DNA from: Pterobdella sp. o SKG-2022 | Lineage: Eukaryota; Annelida; Clitellata; Hirudinida; Piscicolidae | Assembly: GCA_964035795.1 (NCBI GenBank) | Contig: OZ038321.1 | Span: forward strand, 18,045,209-18,109,208 | Reading direction: 5' to 3' | DNA: 64,000 bases | In this document: piece by piece, positions 25,050 through 39,500 of the stretch | Numbering within the stretch: the stretch's first letter is position 1 | How the letters are laid out: the number at the start of each line of letters is the position of its first letter | The notes under the pieces: model-generated | What the model saw: the letters and a program-made list of their open reading frames with translations, nothing else | What the model was told of the DNA's origin: nothing | Database searches by the model: none | Translations under genes and position numbers: made by a program

Positions 25050-28000
25050 CTTAATTCTTTTTTTCTTCTCTTCTGTTCCTCGTATTTACTCTGAACCTAT
25101 GCCCTGCTCTCGGGATTTTCTACTTAGTCTCTCTAAAGTCTCTTCTTCCCCTCCTCGGACTGTCAGGTGGCGCGTTTTCTTCTTCAATCTCAAATCTTGT
25201 AGTTCTTCTTCTGTTCTCAATAGTATTTCATCATCCACTACTTCTACTTTCTCCAGTTCTACATTCCCTCACTCCTCTCTTATCTCCTTCTCTCACCTAA
25301 AATCTAAATCTTTTTTTCTCAATTCTAATTCATCCAACTCATCTCATAACTCTTCTAAACTTCTTAAATCCATTAATATATCTTTTCTCAACATAAGATC
25401 TCTTAATAACAAATTTATTCATGTGTTCAATCTCCTTTCTGACTCCAACCTTGACTTTCTAGCTCTCAGTGAGACCTGGCATGAATCTGCTCCTTCTCCT
25501 TCTCTCATCTTTGCTTGTCCTCCCTCTTATTCTTTCCTTGAACTTGCTTGTGCTCCTCAAAATCCCCTCTCTACCTCTTTATCCACTTATGAAGAAATCT
25601 GTCTTTTTTTACAAATCTACCTTTTCCTGTTCTAAAACTTCTCATCCTAATTTTAAATCTTTTGAATCCTTTGTCTTCTTTTAAATTTGGTACTCTCACC
25701 CTGTTTATTGCTGTTATTTATGGACTTCCTTCTTCTTCTCTCTCCTCATTTATTAATCATTTCTCTGCCTTACTTGAATTCTTATATACTCTTTCCTCTC
25801 CTTTTTATATTGTAGGTGACTTCAACATCCAATTTAACATCAAAACTAATTTCAACCTTAACAAATTTCTGGAACTTCTTTAATTTTTCAATCTTTCCTA
25901 ACACTGTCACTTTCCCTCTCATTCCTCTGGCAACACCATTGATTTTCTCATCACATCATCCTTTATCAAACCCATTAGTATTCTTGCTCACCCAGTCTCC
26001 TTCTCTGATCACTACTTTATTCAATCTTCTTTTCCTGCCGACCCCATCAAACTCTCCTCTACTGTCAAGGTATCTACTCGTTCTTGGCCTCAACTCGACA
26101 AAACACTTTTCATCCAACTTCTTTCGGCTTCTTCTTTTGACCCTTCTTCTTTCACTGATGTTGATGACTTTGTTTTTGCTCTAGACTCTCTTCTCACTAA
26201 TACTTTGAATGTGCTTCCCATTAAATCTTTTACCTACCGTCTTTCCTCCTTCAAATCTCCTTGGTTTGATGGTGAATGCGTCACATCCAAACGTACTTTA
26301 CGCAAGCTCGAACGTTTTTATCGTTCCTCTCCCTCTTCTTCCTCTCATGTTTTTTGGCTTTCTCACCTATCAACCTATCGCTCTCTCCTCCACTCCAAAC
26401 ACTCAAATTTTCTTATTTCTTCCATCAACTCTGCTTCCTCTCGTTGGAAAAATCTCAATCGCATTCTTTCCAAACAATTCTCTCCTCCTTTTTCTTCTCA
26501 AGATTTTCAGGACTATTTCCACGAACAAGATTCTCTCTATTAGAACTAATCGCCTATCATCTCACACTCCTCCAACGTATTCTCCTGCCTTTGTCTCTCT
26601 TTCTCCCTTTTCACCCATCACCTTCACAGACCTCATCTCCATCATTAAATCTGTATCTTCATCTTCCTGCTCCCTTGACCTTATTCCTCCAAAAATCCTT
26701 AATGATCTTTCCTCTTTCTTCTATCCCATTATTCTCAATCTTATTAACCTTTCTCTAGGTACTTCTAAATTTCTCACTTTCTTTAAATCATCTATCGTTA
26801 CTCCAATACTGAAAAAACCTTCTCTTGATCCTTCTATCATCTCCAACTACCGTCCTATTTCTAACCTTTGTTTTCTCTCAAAAATTCTCGAAAAAGCTAT
26901 TTACCTCCAACTTTCAAACTTTTTTTTTTCTAACAATCTTCAACCTTCTACCAAATTCGGCTTTCGACCCTCTCACTCTACTGAAACCTGCCTTCTAAAA
27001 ATCTCTAATGATGCTCTTCTAGCTTCCGACTCTGGTAAGCTTTTTCTTCTTCTTTCTCTTGACTTCTCTTCTGCTTTTGATACAGTTGACCACTCACTTT
27101 TACTGCAGCATCTCAACTCCTCTTTCGGTATTTCCGGCTCCTCACTTTCTTGGCTTACCTCCTATCTTTCTAACCGTTCCTCCGCTGTTACTAACAACTT
27201 TTGTTCTTCTCCTCTCTCTGTTCCTTTTGGTGTTCCTCAGGGATCTGTTCTTGGACCTCTTCTCTTTATTCTTTATACCTCTCATCTCCCTTGTTTTATC
27301 GAATCTTTTTCTTTTCAAAGTCAGCTTTTTACCGACGACACCTACATCTTCTCTTTTTTTCCTCTTTCTTCCCTTTCTTCTACTCTTGATAGGCTTAGTC
27401 TCTGTTTCTCTTCTATTCTCTCATGGAGCGACTCCATGCATCTAAAACTTAATCTCTCGAAATTTAATTTTATCTATCTTTCTAAGTCTAAATCTCTTCC
27501 TTCCTCTCTCCCTCCTATTATAATTTCTGACCTAACTATCTATCCTTCCTCCACTATTCGCTGTCTTGGCTTTTTCTTCGATTCTTCTCTTTCTTTTAAT
27601 CCTCTCTGTTGCTTCTTCTTGTTTTTTTCACTTACGTCTTATCAGACAGATCTCTTCTTATCTCGATGATGCCTCTCTTGTCTGCTCTCTTGTTCTCTCT
27701 CGACTTAATTACTGCAACTCTATACTTTAATCTTCCTAAATCTACTCTCTACCCTCTAGTTAAAGCTTTCAACTCTGCTGCACGCCTGGTCTCTCATAGT
27801 CCTAAATTCTCCCATATCTCTCCATCTCTTGTCGACCTTCACTGGCTTCCTCCTCACTTTCGCTTTTCTTTCAAAATCTGTACTATTATGTACAAAATTT
27901 CTCACTCTACCTCGCCTTCCTATCTTTCTAACCTCTTACTTCCTCCTAAACGTGCCGTCTTCTACTCATTCTCAACTTTTCATTACCTCTCTCTCTCACT

Positions 28001-28180
28001 CCTATGCTAAATCTGCTTTTTCTTTTTCTGGTCCACTTCTCTGGAACTCTCTTCCTTCTTATCTTAAATCTTCTCCCTATCCTATTTTTCTTAGAAATTT
28101 AAAAACCTACCTCTTCAAGCAGTTCATAACAGAGCGCCTTTGAACGATGCGTAAAATATAAATATCTAATTATTCTTATT
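25050..28180 (+). mobile_element. L2/CR1-type LINE, near full-length ORF2 with frameshifts
   Basis: The plus strand encodes an endonuclease-reverse transcriptase. Endonuclease motifs: NIRSLNNKF (about 25390), LALSETWHES (about 25460), GDFNIQF (about 25815) and FSDHYF (about 26005). RT motifs: NYRPISNL (about 26850), FGFRPSHSTET (about 26957), DFSSAFDTVDHS (about 27062), VPQGSVLGPLLF (about 27230) and the catalytic FTDD (about 27330, usual YADD/FADD). The C-terminal tail has DLHWLPPHFRF and LWNSLPSYLKSS, typical of L2/CR1 elements. The frame changes at least four times (near 25640, 25890-26200, 26530 and 27640-27960), so it is a dead copy. The 3' end passes into 'attattcttattattatgt', a simple tail. 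The sense strand is almost all C and T across 3 kb, giving a protein extreme in Ser, Leu and Phe. Confidence 0.92.
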
Positions 28181-28439
28181 ATTATGTAGATACATCCAAA
28201 ACTGTGGCATAGTGCAGCTTATAAAGTTGCGCACTCAAATTTAACTTTTCAAAAGAAGATATTTTTTTATGAAATAATACTCATTGAAAAATTCAAAAAA
28301 AATACTCGTAAAAAATTTTGTTTTTGAAGTTCAACTTTTTCAACAAACAACAAATAAGCTACTTGATCAAAATAAACCGCCAAAAGTATGAACAAAAAGC
28401 ATTATATTTATGAATTAAATGCAATTTTAAAACAATTTC
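28181..28439. other. AT-rich spacer between transposons
   Basis: Nothing recognisable. Confidence 0.4.
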
Positions 28440-28900
28440 CATTATTTTAATGTGGTTTTTTATAACTCTGAATCATCGATTAGGCATTGACTCAATCAAT
28501 GATATGACATACTTTTAAAGCATGCCCTCCTATTCACGAATAATGGCGGCTTGGAGGTTTGAATGCATTGATCATTTTTCTGCAATTTTGCAAACTGCTT
28601 TTTGGTAAATTTTTCAATGTTATAAATTACCTGTAAATAAAATATCTATTTGACGATTTGGAGTTCCAGCTGTTGGGTAATATGTGCTTCGACCTAACCA
28701 TATATATCTTTCAACTTTTTTGTAAAAAAAAACTTCAATGCTTATTGTTTAGCATACAATTATTGTCACCAAAAAACCTTAATTTCTTTTCATCGCGCAA
28801 ATAAAAGATGCACAAGTATTTCGAGTTATTCACTGGCTGTTTCGAATAAAATACCGCGTTTTGACCTTCTATTATTCATTTTATAAGAGGTTTTTAATAA
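28440..28900 (-). mobile_element. Possible Tc1/mariner transposase C-terminal remnant
   Basis: On the minus strand, near 28570-28460, broken frames read AAIIRE followed by YVISLIESMPNR and RVIKNH. This resembles the C-terminus of Tc1/mariner transposases (pattern '..iReeW..ip...c..Li.SMP.R...vI'). Stops interrupt it and no terminal inverted repeats were located. The rest of the span has no matched motif. Weak call. Confidence 0.35.
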
Positions 28901-28929
28901 TATAGTTCAATACACGTTTTTGTTGATTT

Positions 28930-30290
28930 TTCAAAAATAGGGCCGCGACTGGCAACACTACGCGCGTGGTTCAAAAATTTAATATATTTTTTGGTCTATT
29001 GTCTTAAAATTGTGAAAAGCCTCAATATACTAACAATAAAACAACTCACTGATATTTTGAATGATACAATAAACAATAACCTCCCACACCAACTAGGACT
29101 TGGAATTTTAATACCAATCCAAAACCCAACAAAACAAAAACTGTAAACAACACAAGACCAATCACACTTCTATCAATAATAAAAAAAATAGTATCAAACA
29201 TCACTAGAGAATAAAACCTGCAATAGAAAAATACACTTCACCCAGCCAAGCAGCCTACAGATAAGGCAGGTCAATAGAAGATGAGGTGAGGTTATATGTA
29301 GCAAAATCAATAAGCTCTCAAAAAAATTTACAATACAAGGAATAGATATGTCAAGCGCATTTGATACAATAGACAGAGAAGTTGATGGGAATATTAAAAG
29401 GTATTCTCAATCCTCAAGATACAAAGCTCATTGATTTTCTTCTTACTAAGACTGAATTAGAAGTGAAAGCAAATAATTTTGAAGAAAACCCAATTTTTCC
29501 ACTGACATAGCCATCCCTCAAAGCAATGGTTTAAGTCCTGTCATGTTTACGTTGTATCTGGAAACAGTTCTCAAAGGTCAGAAATAAAATCAGGGTGCGA
29601 GACATTTCCTAGGCAGATGACGTGGATTTTTTAAGCGAAAAAGGCATAGATCTCACAATAGAAAAGATTTTTAAAAAAATGGAATCTTCACATGAACAAT
29701 GACAAAACAGAAGTCTTAAAAATAGAAAGAAACAACGATGAATGGAAGAGTTGCAAAAAGTTAGGCATGTTACTTAACACGAGAGAAGAATGAAAGAGGA
29801 GAAAACCCATCTCAATTGCAGTAAGATTTGAAGCTCCAAGATTTCAAAAAAAGATTAGGATATACAGTGCTTACGTGCAAAGCATTATGTTTTTCGGATG
29901 CAGCACTTGGGAAATGGACAAAGGAATGGAACATTCAATAGCTTCCTTCAACAGAAGAATAATCCGACAAGCGTGCGGTATTTTCTGGCCCAACCGTATG
30001 TTCACAGAAAGTCAACACTGGCAGAACTAGCGTCTCAAATTGTAGCAAAGACGCTAGCAGATATTAGGGCACATTCTTCGAATGAATGAAAAAAGAGCTA
30101 CAATAGAATGTCTAGCCTCAAAAAACACAAAAAGAGGAAGACCAAGTAGCAGTCTTCTAACAACCATCAGAAGAGACCTAAAAAGCCATAAGCTCACACT
30201 CAACGAAGCAATTGAGCTGGCTCAAAACAGAAAACGCTGGAAGCTGGAGGGGAACTTGCTATAGGGGCACGAATAAAAGAAGGTTGAATA
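28930..30290 (+). mobile_element. Second LINE reverse transcriptase remnant
   Basis: A decayed ORF2 reads in several frames on the plus strand. NTRPITLLSIIKK-like sequence occurs near 29140, MSSAFDTIDRE (RT motif A) near 29350, a degraded 'P.S.GLSPVMFTLYLE' near 29515-29560, and ADDVDFLSE (motif C) near 29615. After these come YVQSIMFFGCSTWEMDKGM (about 29873) and a terminal segment with GRPSSSLLTTIRRDLK and NRKRWK (30136-30240). The C-terminal 'G..GRP....I..DL....A.....DR..W' pattern is that of RTE-like non-LTR elements (family knowledge). Stops are frequent. Two unbroken pieces, 29898-30089 and 30082-30264, are the best preserved. The 3' end abuts the NUP205 3' UTR. Confidence 0.8.
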
Positions 30291-30503
30291 AATTTTATTT
30301 TTTTTTGGTGAGCCCTAAATATATATAGTCTTAAAAACTTTATCAAATTTAAGTATATTATCTGGGTAGCAAAAAAATATCCTAATCTTTATTGAACCAC
30401 AACAGAATCAAAACACGATAGTCATTTTAATCAGTCATTAATATTGAAAACTTGACAGACGTATAATTTGTAAGACTTGTAAAACTTGTTTGGTGAAATC
30501 TGA

Positions 30504-33500
30504 TTACTTCTGAGAAGCATTAAAAGTAATTATCCGTCTGACTTTTCTTACCAGAGCTCCTATGAAACCATCTTTACGTTTTTCCATCTGAGTAAGTAAA
30601 TTAATGAGAAGATACTCCAATTTGAAACAATTAAAACTATGTGTAGGTTGAACGACTAACAACTTCGACGTCAATGAGTGCTTTGAAGAAGGCCTCATTG
30701 ATCCACGCAATGCAGTCTCTCTTGAGCACGTTGAGGTGCTCCTTCGGCACCATGTTGCTCCCCATCAATGAATCACCTAGCACTCTACTGCCAAAGAGGC
30801 TGTCGTTGATACCACTTTGAGTGAGCGAAGACTCAAATTGTCCATCTGATAAGTTACTTAATGTGATTAAAATAAACAAGAATGAAAATTTAATTTTTGT
30901 TGATTAAGGTAAGCCTTTTTGAACAAATATGAATCTAACACGAGTTTTTGGACTGGAGCAAAGAGAATTGTGCAGACTGACACTTGACCAAGTAGAAGTC
31001 CAAATGCCTCCATAGCAACATCAAGCTGCTCTCTATGATGACTGTAATTTTTAACACTATAAACAACCCATTTAGAAACACATTTTAGTGGAATTTAAAA
31101 AAATCAATCAACAATATAATAAAAATGAAGGATTAAATTGGTTTTTGGGGCAAATCAATCCCTTTAAAAATCAAAAATAAAAATATCTTTTTTAAAGTTA
31201 ATACAAATACGATGTTACGTCATTAATCTTCATTTGCTGAAATTGCGAGAACGTCAAATTGAAAGTATGCGATATATACTTTGAGACATTAATCCATTTT
31301 AGAAAAAGTACGTATTTTTTGTTAGTTTAAAAGATTTAAAAAATAAATTAAAATTTAACATTTGAATAGTTTGAGTTCCTTGGACTTGTCTCTTAGGAGT
31401 AATAGGAGTTTGTGACGTAGGAAATTGTGACGTTGATGTAGAGGCAACTTGTCAGTCCATGCTTCCTCTTCGAGCAGCTGTGTGTTGGGGATCAAACACA
31501 AATGCATCATAGAAAAATTGCTGACCAAGATGCTAGAGAGTAGCTAAGAATAATTAAGATTTAAATATATTTTAAAAATTTTTTGAGAAAACGAATAAAA
31601 ATATTAATTATAAAAATGCAATGTTTTTGTTTTATGGAGTGTTGTGAAAAGTGAGATCGATAAGTAAGCCCAGGGGCGGATAATTGGAACAAATATTACA
31701 TCTTTCACATTGATATCCCTCTTGATAATTATCCTCTGGGCATATTTGAGCGGCTTACATAACTTTTAACATTTTAAACCTTTTATTTTAATACTTTCAA
31801 AACCTTCTATGCATAAAACTTTGAAAATTTCCACACCATAATTTAATCCTGCAAGGTGCTATTTTATGTAATTTTAGCGACGTGATGCGCAAAACAAGGA
31901 AACTCAATCAAGTATGCTTGAAAAATAACCAAAAATACCATGATCTGGTATCATGGCTAATTTACTATGAAAAAAATAGTTTTTAATACTAATCATTTAA
32001 ACATTGCATTAATCTTGTTATATAGTATTTTCGACTTTATACGTCAAATAAATTTATTAATAGTAAATTTTCATTCTATTAGCGATACTAACAATTTTTC
32101 AATACTTGTGCCATTAAATTTCCCTTCAGATCGATCAGTGACTAGCTCATAAGGTTTAACGCCACAATTATGCTTATTTTCTATCTTTGAAATCTATGTT
32201 AACTTCCATTACTACCTAGATCTTTTTAGGATGTATGCCACAAAAGCTTAGTAGTTCCGGTATTTTTAGAATTCTTTTAGAGTCTGCAATCCTTCAATTT
32301 CTCCATACAACAACCAGTGCCTCAATACTAGCCCTAAAACCTCAGCACATTTGACCGCTTTCCCAAAACCCCTTAAAGACCTATTTCAATTTTGAGCCTT
32401 ATATTGATAGGTACCTTGTCTCCTAGATGTTTTCATGTCATCAATGCATGATGTTAATTTTGATTCTGTCTCTTCAGCCATGAAGGAGGCAATCATGATA
32501 AACGATGAATGATCGTGCTAACCAATTAGATTTTGTGACTAGTTTGAGACACCATCACTTTGAATAATTCCATGCTGATTAACCTTTTAAATCTTATGAT
32601 GCATTAAATTTCTATAACTGAGATTTTTTTATTTTAAAATACTTATATTTCAGGATTAAATTGAAATATGAGGTGATAGCAGTGTATGGTGACATAACAA
32701 TTGGACTCAATGAAATATCTTCGTAAAGTATTAATGGTATATCTTTATAACGTATTTTCTGATGCAAAATACAAAAAATGTATAAAATATATGAAGATCA
32801 GTAATTTTTAAGAGGTAGCTTAGTATTTTTAAGAAATAACGTTTTCAACAAATTTTACTTCGATTAAGAATAAGCTATAATGTTCACCTTTTATGATAAA
32901 GAAAATTATAGCTATTTTTGCTTCTTGAAATCATTAAAAATTTTATATAATTGACGTATAATATTTTGAAACATCAGTAAATTAAATTTGGTATTCTTGT
33001 TAAATAAACCACTGCCGTTATGAAAACTTAATACCCGGTTAACTGGAAATCAATCAATCCAAATAAAGAAAATGTATATAAAATTAATTTTCAGAATTTA
33101 AAAAAACGAGTTTTATGACACCAAAACTTTTTAAATGGAAATTAAAATACTTCCATCAAACGCTGCTAGTGATCAGCATTAAAATAAACAAACAAATACC
33201 TCTTTGACTTCTTCAACGGAGAGTTCACTGACGTGTGAATGGCGGTGTAAGGTGTCTTGTTGCTGCTTGAAACTCCTACTAAATCCACTGCAAGCATCCA
33301 TGATCAACTGAACCAAAACTCCCATGCTTTGAGGCATGTTGTAGTTCGGCAAGTTGTACTCTGATGTGAATTATTGCACTTAAAAATAAAGTCATTGAAT
33401 CAATGTAGAATAAATTCTAATTTCATCATTTGAAACTCTTGAAACTGAGCAATTAAGTTGTATAACTGACCGTTATCGCTTCTGTTTTGTTGGATTATTG

Positions 33501-36500
33501 CGTCACTGATGCTGGGTGCAAATAACACACTAACGGCTGCATTCTTGGCATCTGATGTGATTGTTGCAATTTGATAAAATATCGAAAACAACGTAAAAAT
33601 TTATATTGATGAAAGTGACCCACTGGATTTAGAGATAATGGATTGTGAGAGAGAAAGTGAATTGGAGAGGATCTCTTCAATCACAATCATCACTTTGGTC
33701 TCAGCTATCAACAGCCTGCTGGCAGTTTTGCCGATAGTACCACCGTCACCATAACCACCGTTCATCGATCCAGAAGTTTCTTTGAGGTACTCCAAAGCAA
33801 TCCTTCTCACAGTACCTCCCCTCTGGATTTCACCCAGACTCAACCTGCCCAACAGTGCCCCCATCAGCTTCTGCAGCTTGTTCGTGCACACCTTCACTTC
33901 TCCATATATGGCGTCCATGAACAGGGAACCTTCTATCGCCACTGGAGAAGTCATTTATGCAGTTTAATGGTTGCTCTACTTGAAGTTTAATTTTTGAGAA
34001 TAAGATGTTTAGCTTGCTGACTAATGACCTAGAAACGCCTGAAGTTAATGCCACTTTAATCTTATTTATAATTTTATTGTATTGTATAGATAACGTGAAA
34101 TAATAGGATATTCAGCAATATAAAAAAAAGTAAACCACCATCTAATGCAGTTTTTGAAACGAGTGCAGAGACAAGCTGCAATTCCTGCAGACTCTCCATG
34201 GTGAGGTGCGAGTGGTAGTCAGAGAGAATGGAAACCAGCAGCTCATAATGACTCATTACAAACGGGAATATCTTAAATAAGCAATGATGGATGCTTCAAA
34301 ATGATAAACACTCATTCAGTTGAATAAAATTTGTTTGCATTTTTATTTGAGAAATTCATAAAAAGGTGATTCTAAAGACTCAGTTTATTTAAGTACTTTA
34401 CGTTATTAAATGCATAAATATCGCATATTCCTAGTTTAAATATGCAAAATACATCCAACTAAACACAGAGGTTATAAACTAAATGAATTTTTGCTAATTA
34501 CAGTGATAGGCATATAGGAGCCAACGAATGGAGCAAACCTTTTCTAGAGCCATAACATTGTTAGGTCCCAAGGAGGTAAGGAGGGAGAGGATGAGGTTGA
34601 GAATGGGGAAGAGGATTTTCTGTCGGTAGCTGGACAACATTGACGGTGTGAAATCTCCTTCTGTGTGTAACCTGCAAAATCATTAGTTTTCTAAGGCTAA
34701 TATTACTTTTCAAAGATATCTTTATGTACCTATAAACAATATTCAAAAATATTTAACGTCAATTTATGTGAGAACTTTAGTTATTTCTCGCTTTTCTTGT
34801 CGCTAACCTATTATAATAATGCTGAAATTATCGAAAATAGTAGTTTATTTTGCTTGATAAATCTACAAAAATTCTCTCATAAATCGACGTTAAACATTTT
34901 TGAATAATGCTTATATTCTGATACATCATATTAGTGAGAAGATAGATAAACTAAGACGGAATCTTATCATTAAAAAGTTTTCCCCTTAACGTTTATGAAG
35001 AAGGTATCAGATCAGGAAATTGGCCAGATATTCTTAGAAGAACAAAATGAACTATGATGAAAGCAATTTACGGGATAGTTATAAGATAGGTTTAGAAGTA
35101 AATATTTAATTAACAAATTGGGTTTGAAAATAATGTTAGAGACATTGGCTAAAGTTAGCGGTGTAAGATGGTTTGGTTATGAGAAAAGATGGAGAGAATG
35201 TATTAAAAAAAGCAATCTATTTTAAAATAGATGCCCAACCTTTGGTAAAGGAAAACAGGCTATAAGAAAGATATGATTGATTGGTTTTTAAAAAATTTTA
35301 GGCTGAAGGTGGATAAACTAAAGAGTGTAAGAAGTTATTAAAGTTGGTTTAAAAGAAAAGGATACTTCACAATGATAAGAAGAAATGGAGATTAAGAGTA
35401 TTGAAACTACATAAAATTTTCTGTAAAGGATTAAACTTGGCCACCTTCAGTATAGTGGGACTTAAACCAGGTGTAAAACCTTAGTTCCTAACATATTTTA
35501 AATCAAAAACTAAAACAAACCACACCACCATGATAACCGATAAAAATTATCAAAAATACATATGTATATAGATCACAGTTAGAAGCGAAACAAAAAGTAC
35601 AATTCTTTATAAACGCATTGAAAACGGAACCTTTTGTGGTGGTTGATGTTGAGTTTGGCATCAATGACAGTGAGCTGGGAAAGGACTCCCATCAAATCAT
35701 CACTCAACAGGATGTTGGCCCCGTGCGAGGTCAGTGAGATCTGACACAAAAGTGCCTGATGTGGTGTGACAGTGGAATGCTCCTAATATCATTTGAAGGT
35801 TGATGTTTCGAAGTAGTTTTTATAAGTAAGGATCTAAGTGAAAATTTCATAACATATAAAAAAATATTCAAAATTGAACAAAAATATCAACTAGTTATAA
35901 AGTCTTATAACCATCAATGAAAAAACCCTTACAATTTTTGACTCAAAGATGAAGAAGGCTCTAAGAGAAGCATTGTCATTCTTGTTGATGATAGTCTGTA
36001 GCTGTTTGTTGTCTTCGAGAAGGGAGGTGACCAAGTGATGTATAAAGCCCTTGGATGCTGCCTCGTCCAACCACATCTCATCTGTGTTGCTGCTCAACAA
36101 ACAGTCCAGCACTGTCATCGATAACATCTGAGAGATCAGTTTCTTATTGAGTTTATGTGAATGAATGTTATAAAAATAAGCTTATTAGTTGGTGACATAT
36201 TTTGTTTTGATTATGCTTTTGAGACTTTGTATGTAGTTTTGCTAAACATATTTACAAATTTTGGAACTATCATACACTTAAATAAACAAATGACAGATTA
36301 ATTTTACAGTTCAAAATCATATGAATTTATATGTAATATAATCCAAATTTTGACTTTGATGTTTAATTAATCATTTAAAGCTACTAGGTCCTTTTGAAAA
36401 CTGCTTTAAATGTTTGAAAGATGATTGAATCTGAATGAATGGCACCTTGGAGACAGCTTGCCCATCACATGAGTCCTTGCACAGTGCTGACAACAACTGT

Positions 36501-39500
36501 GGAGCCACCATTGATATGGTAGACATTGTCTCACGGGAGAACCTTCGTTAGTACATTTGAATGGTTGCTTTTGAAAAGTAGATATATCAAGTTTTAATGA
36601 GATAAACAAAGTATTTGTTAATCTAAATCACGAAGCCTTTCATAAGTCTAACTTACATTCTCAAATGATGAAGTTAGACTTAGAAAAGCTTTGGGATTTA
36701 GATTAATAAATACATTCTGGTTGCTCAGTTATAATAGAAATTTAAAAAAAAATAAAATGATAAATAAAAAATAGAAATAACAATAATAATAGAAAAAAAT
36801 GTTTGAAAAAAATAATATATGGAGATTTATTTGCCAAAAGATTTATAATATTTATAATATAATGCCAAAAGTAATATAATATAATGAAAATGCTTACTTT
36901 TCATATGGTCCATTTTTCTCTGATAAATACTTCTGCATATCTTTATCCAGCGAATCTATAAGCAGACAACCTTTATTATTAACTGAATAATATATTTTGT
37001 TTTTTTTATAAATCTCAGTAACATCCTTTAGCACTTTTATGATTAGAATCATCCTATAAAAAACACAAACTGAAGCTGATACCGATTCTTTTGAAGCATG
37101 AAGGTGCATGACTAATGTTTATACAGTACCAAACTGCTCCATACAAGTAGGTCCTTACTCGGAAGTTGGAGGAGGCTTTATGGAGGGATAATCACGTTTT
37201 AATTTATTATTGATTTATTTATTCATTAAACAATTATAAAAATTAAATAACAATAAAAACTTCAATGAATTTTTTCCTATGATAACTTCAATTAAAACAA
37301 CCAGAAGAGAGGAGATAGGTGAGTATTGAAGACAGAATAGACTGGAGGGAGGATGAGAGAATATTCCTGGTCTGAGGGTCGTCAGATGGAGTAATGAGAA
37401 TGGAGACGTCTTGAGACAAGTGGATAAAAGATGGGTTGATGGTGGGTTGGTCGAAGGAGTGTAGACTGAATGACCTGAATATTATTAGGGTATTTATTAA
37501 AAAGATAATAAAAATAATAAATACGAATTGTAAATGTTGATCAATCAAACAATTTCAGACTGCCAGGCTGATTTACCTAATAACAAATACGTCTACCCCA
37601 CAAAATCAAAACTATAAAGATGATGATGAAATGACAAATAGTACCTGTTGAGTTGGCAGCAAAGGGTGAGAATGAGTTCACTGATCGGGGAGGTCAATTG
37701 GATTGATGGTGTTTCTGTTGATATCTGTTATGATTGTTCAAATAATATGTACATCAAGTTTATCAACCAGTCATGAATACTTCTGCAGTCAAATTTGCCT
37801 ATTGCAAGGATACACATTGATTAATATATTAATTAATTTATTTAAAGCGATTAATATATGTTCTATAAGTTTTTAATATATGTGATGAAGAAGAATAGCC
37901 TTTGAGCCTTTAATATATTTTTTTGATATACCTAAACGTTAAATATGCCTGGTCATTGTTGTGACTTTTTATCAAATAAAAATAAGGTATCCAACCTTAT
38001 GTAGTATGGTCTGCAGAAGAGCCACAATGAACAGCTGGCGATCCTCATTAGTGAAGCAGTCTTTAGGGCATGCATTGAGGATGACTTCGATCAGTTGTTT
38101 GATGGAGATGAAGGAGTCCTTGCAGGCATGCATAGTTTTCCTGTGGTGGTTCCTCTCTGTCACGCTGCTGCAAAACATCTCCGTCTCCTGCGTTGCGTTT
38201 CCATTGTTCTATTTATAATGATGATGATGATGATGATTAGGTCATGAAGACACTATATGATGATGTGGTGAAGATTTATATAACAACAAAGTATCAAGCA
38301 AACTTTAAATGAAACAACTGAAAAACAATCTTGAACAAACCCAAACCTTAAATGCATGCTCCTTCTGAGAGGCAAGATTAGCACCGAGAGTGTTGCACTG
38401 TTTGATCAGATGCTTGTACAACAACTGCACATCAACCAGCTTCAAGTCTTTTTCTTTGATCACCTCACACGCCTCTGCTACCTTTTCAGCCATATCCTGG
38501 TGAAGGATGCTCAAATGGCAAGGTGTGGGGGTCGGTGGATTGAGTTGGAGGAGCCTAATGGTCTTGATGATGCGGCTGCTGAAATGGTTGCTTGTGCTCT
38601 CTGTTGTGATGCTCGAGCCTGCATGTGAGTGTATATAGGAGTTTGTGCTACGTGATGTGATTTAAAATGTATCTACATTTATTCAGTTAATATTTTGGAG
38701 GTTGGCATCTATTATCTAGTTTAAAACAATTAAAAAGATTTCAATCAGCTTTAATTCAAACAATAAAAAAGCATCTTGGAAACTTAAATTTTATACAAAC
38801 AACAAATGTAGATGTAACTGACCATCACTGGTGACATCTCCAGGCTTGGTAAACAAGTCAACAATCTTCTGCACATAAGACCTCTGCTTTTTGCTAGCTG
38901 ACACCTTCAAATCCACAACCAGTGTTCGCAACAGCCATGATAAGTGAGGCAAAAATGCTCCTGTTGGTGATAATAAAAGGTTGAATTTTTTAAGAGACAT
39001 TTTATGTACTTGTCTAAATATTTTTTTGGGTTTTTTAAATAAAATCAAAAAATTTTCAAATGGAATTATTTTAGTTCAATTTCCCCATGAAAAATTTCAA
39101 GTTACCAACATAAGTAAATAAAATAGAACAGTTAATGCAAACAAACTGAAGCATAATGAAACAAACCATCAGGACCAGCATCCCTGGGGAATGATACAGC
39201 TTGTTTGTATAGGAAGTCGTGTGACCTCAAAAACCTCAGAACAGACAAGTGTGATTGAGGGTCCGATGCTAGGTAATAAATGAACTTGTAAGCCATCAAT
39301 GAGAAGGAAGGAGATGAGGTGAGAAGGTACAAAGGTGGTTCAGAACTGGAGAGGTGGTTCACTAATGAGTGTAACAGGGTTCTCGGAAAATAATTTATTC
39401 CTGCAGGTGACAGTTAATAAGGATGTAATGCTAGTATTGATAAGAATAATTAGTGAAAAAAATACTTATAGAAATTACCGATACTAACATATGATAATAT

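Noticed and set aside
26276..27445. Leu/Phe/Ser-rich membrane-like frames inside the pyrimidine-rich LINE
   Set aside because: They are other-frame readings of the reverse transcriptase; the hydrophobicity results from the C/T-rich strand.
38356..38628. Plus-strand frame of 90 residues as a nested gene
   Set aside because: It lies opposite NUP205 coding exons and reads as their complement.
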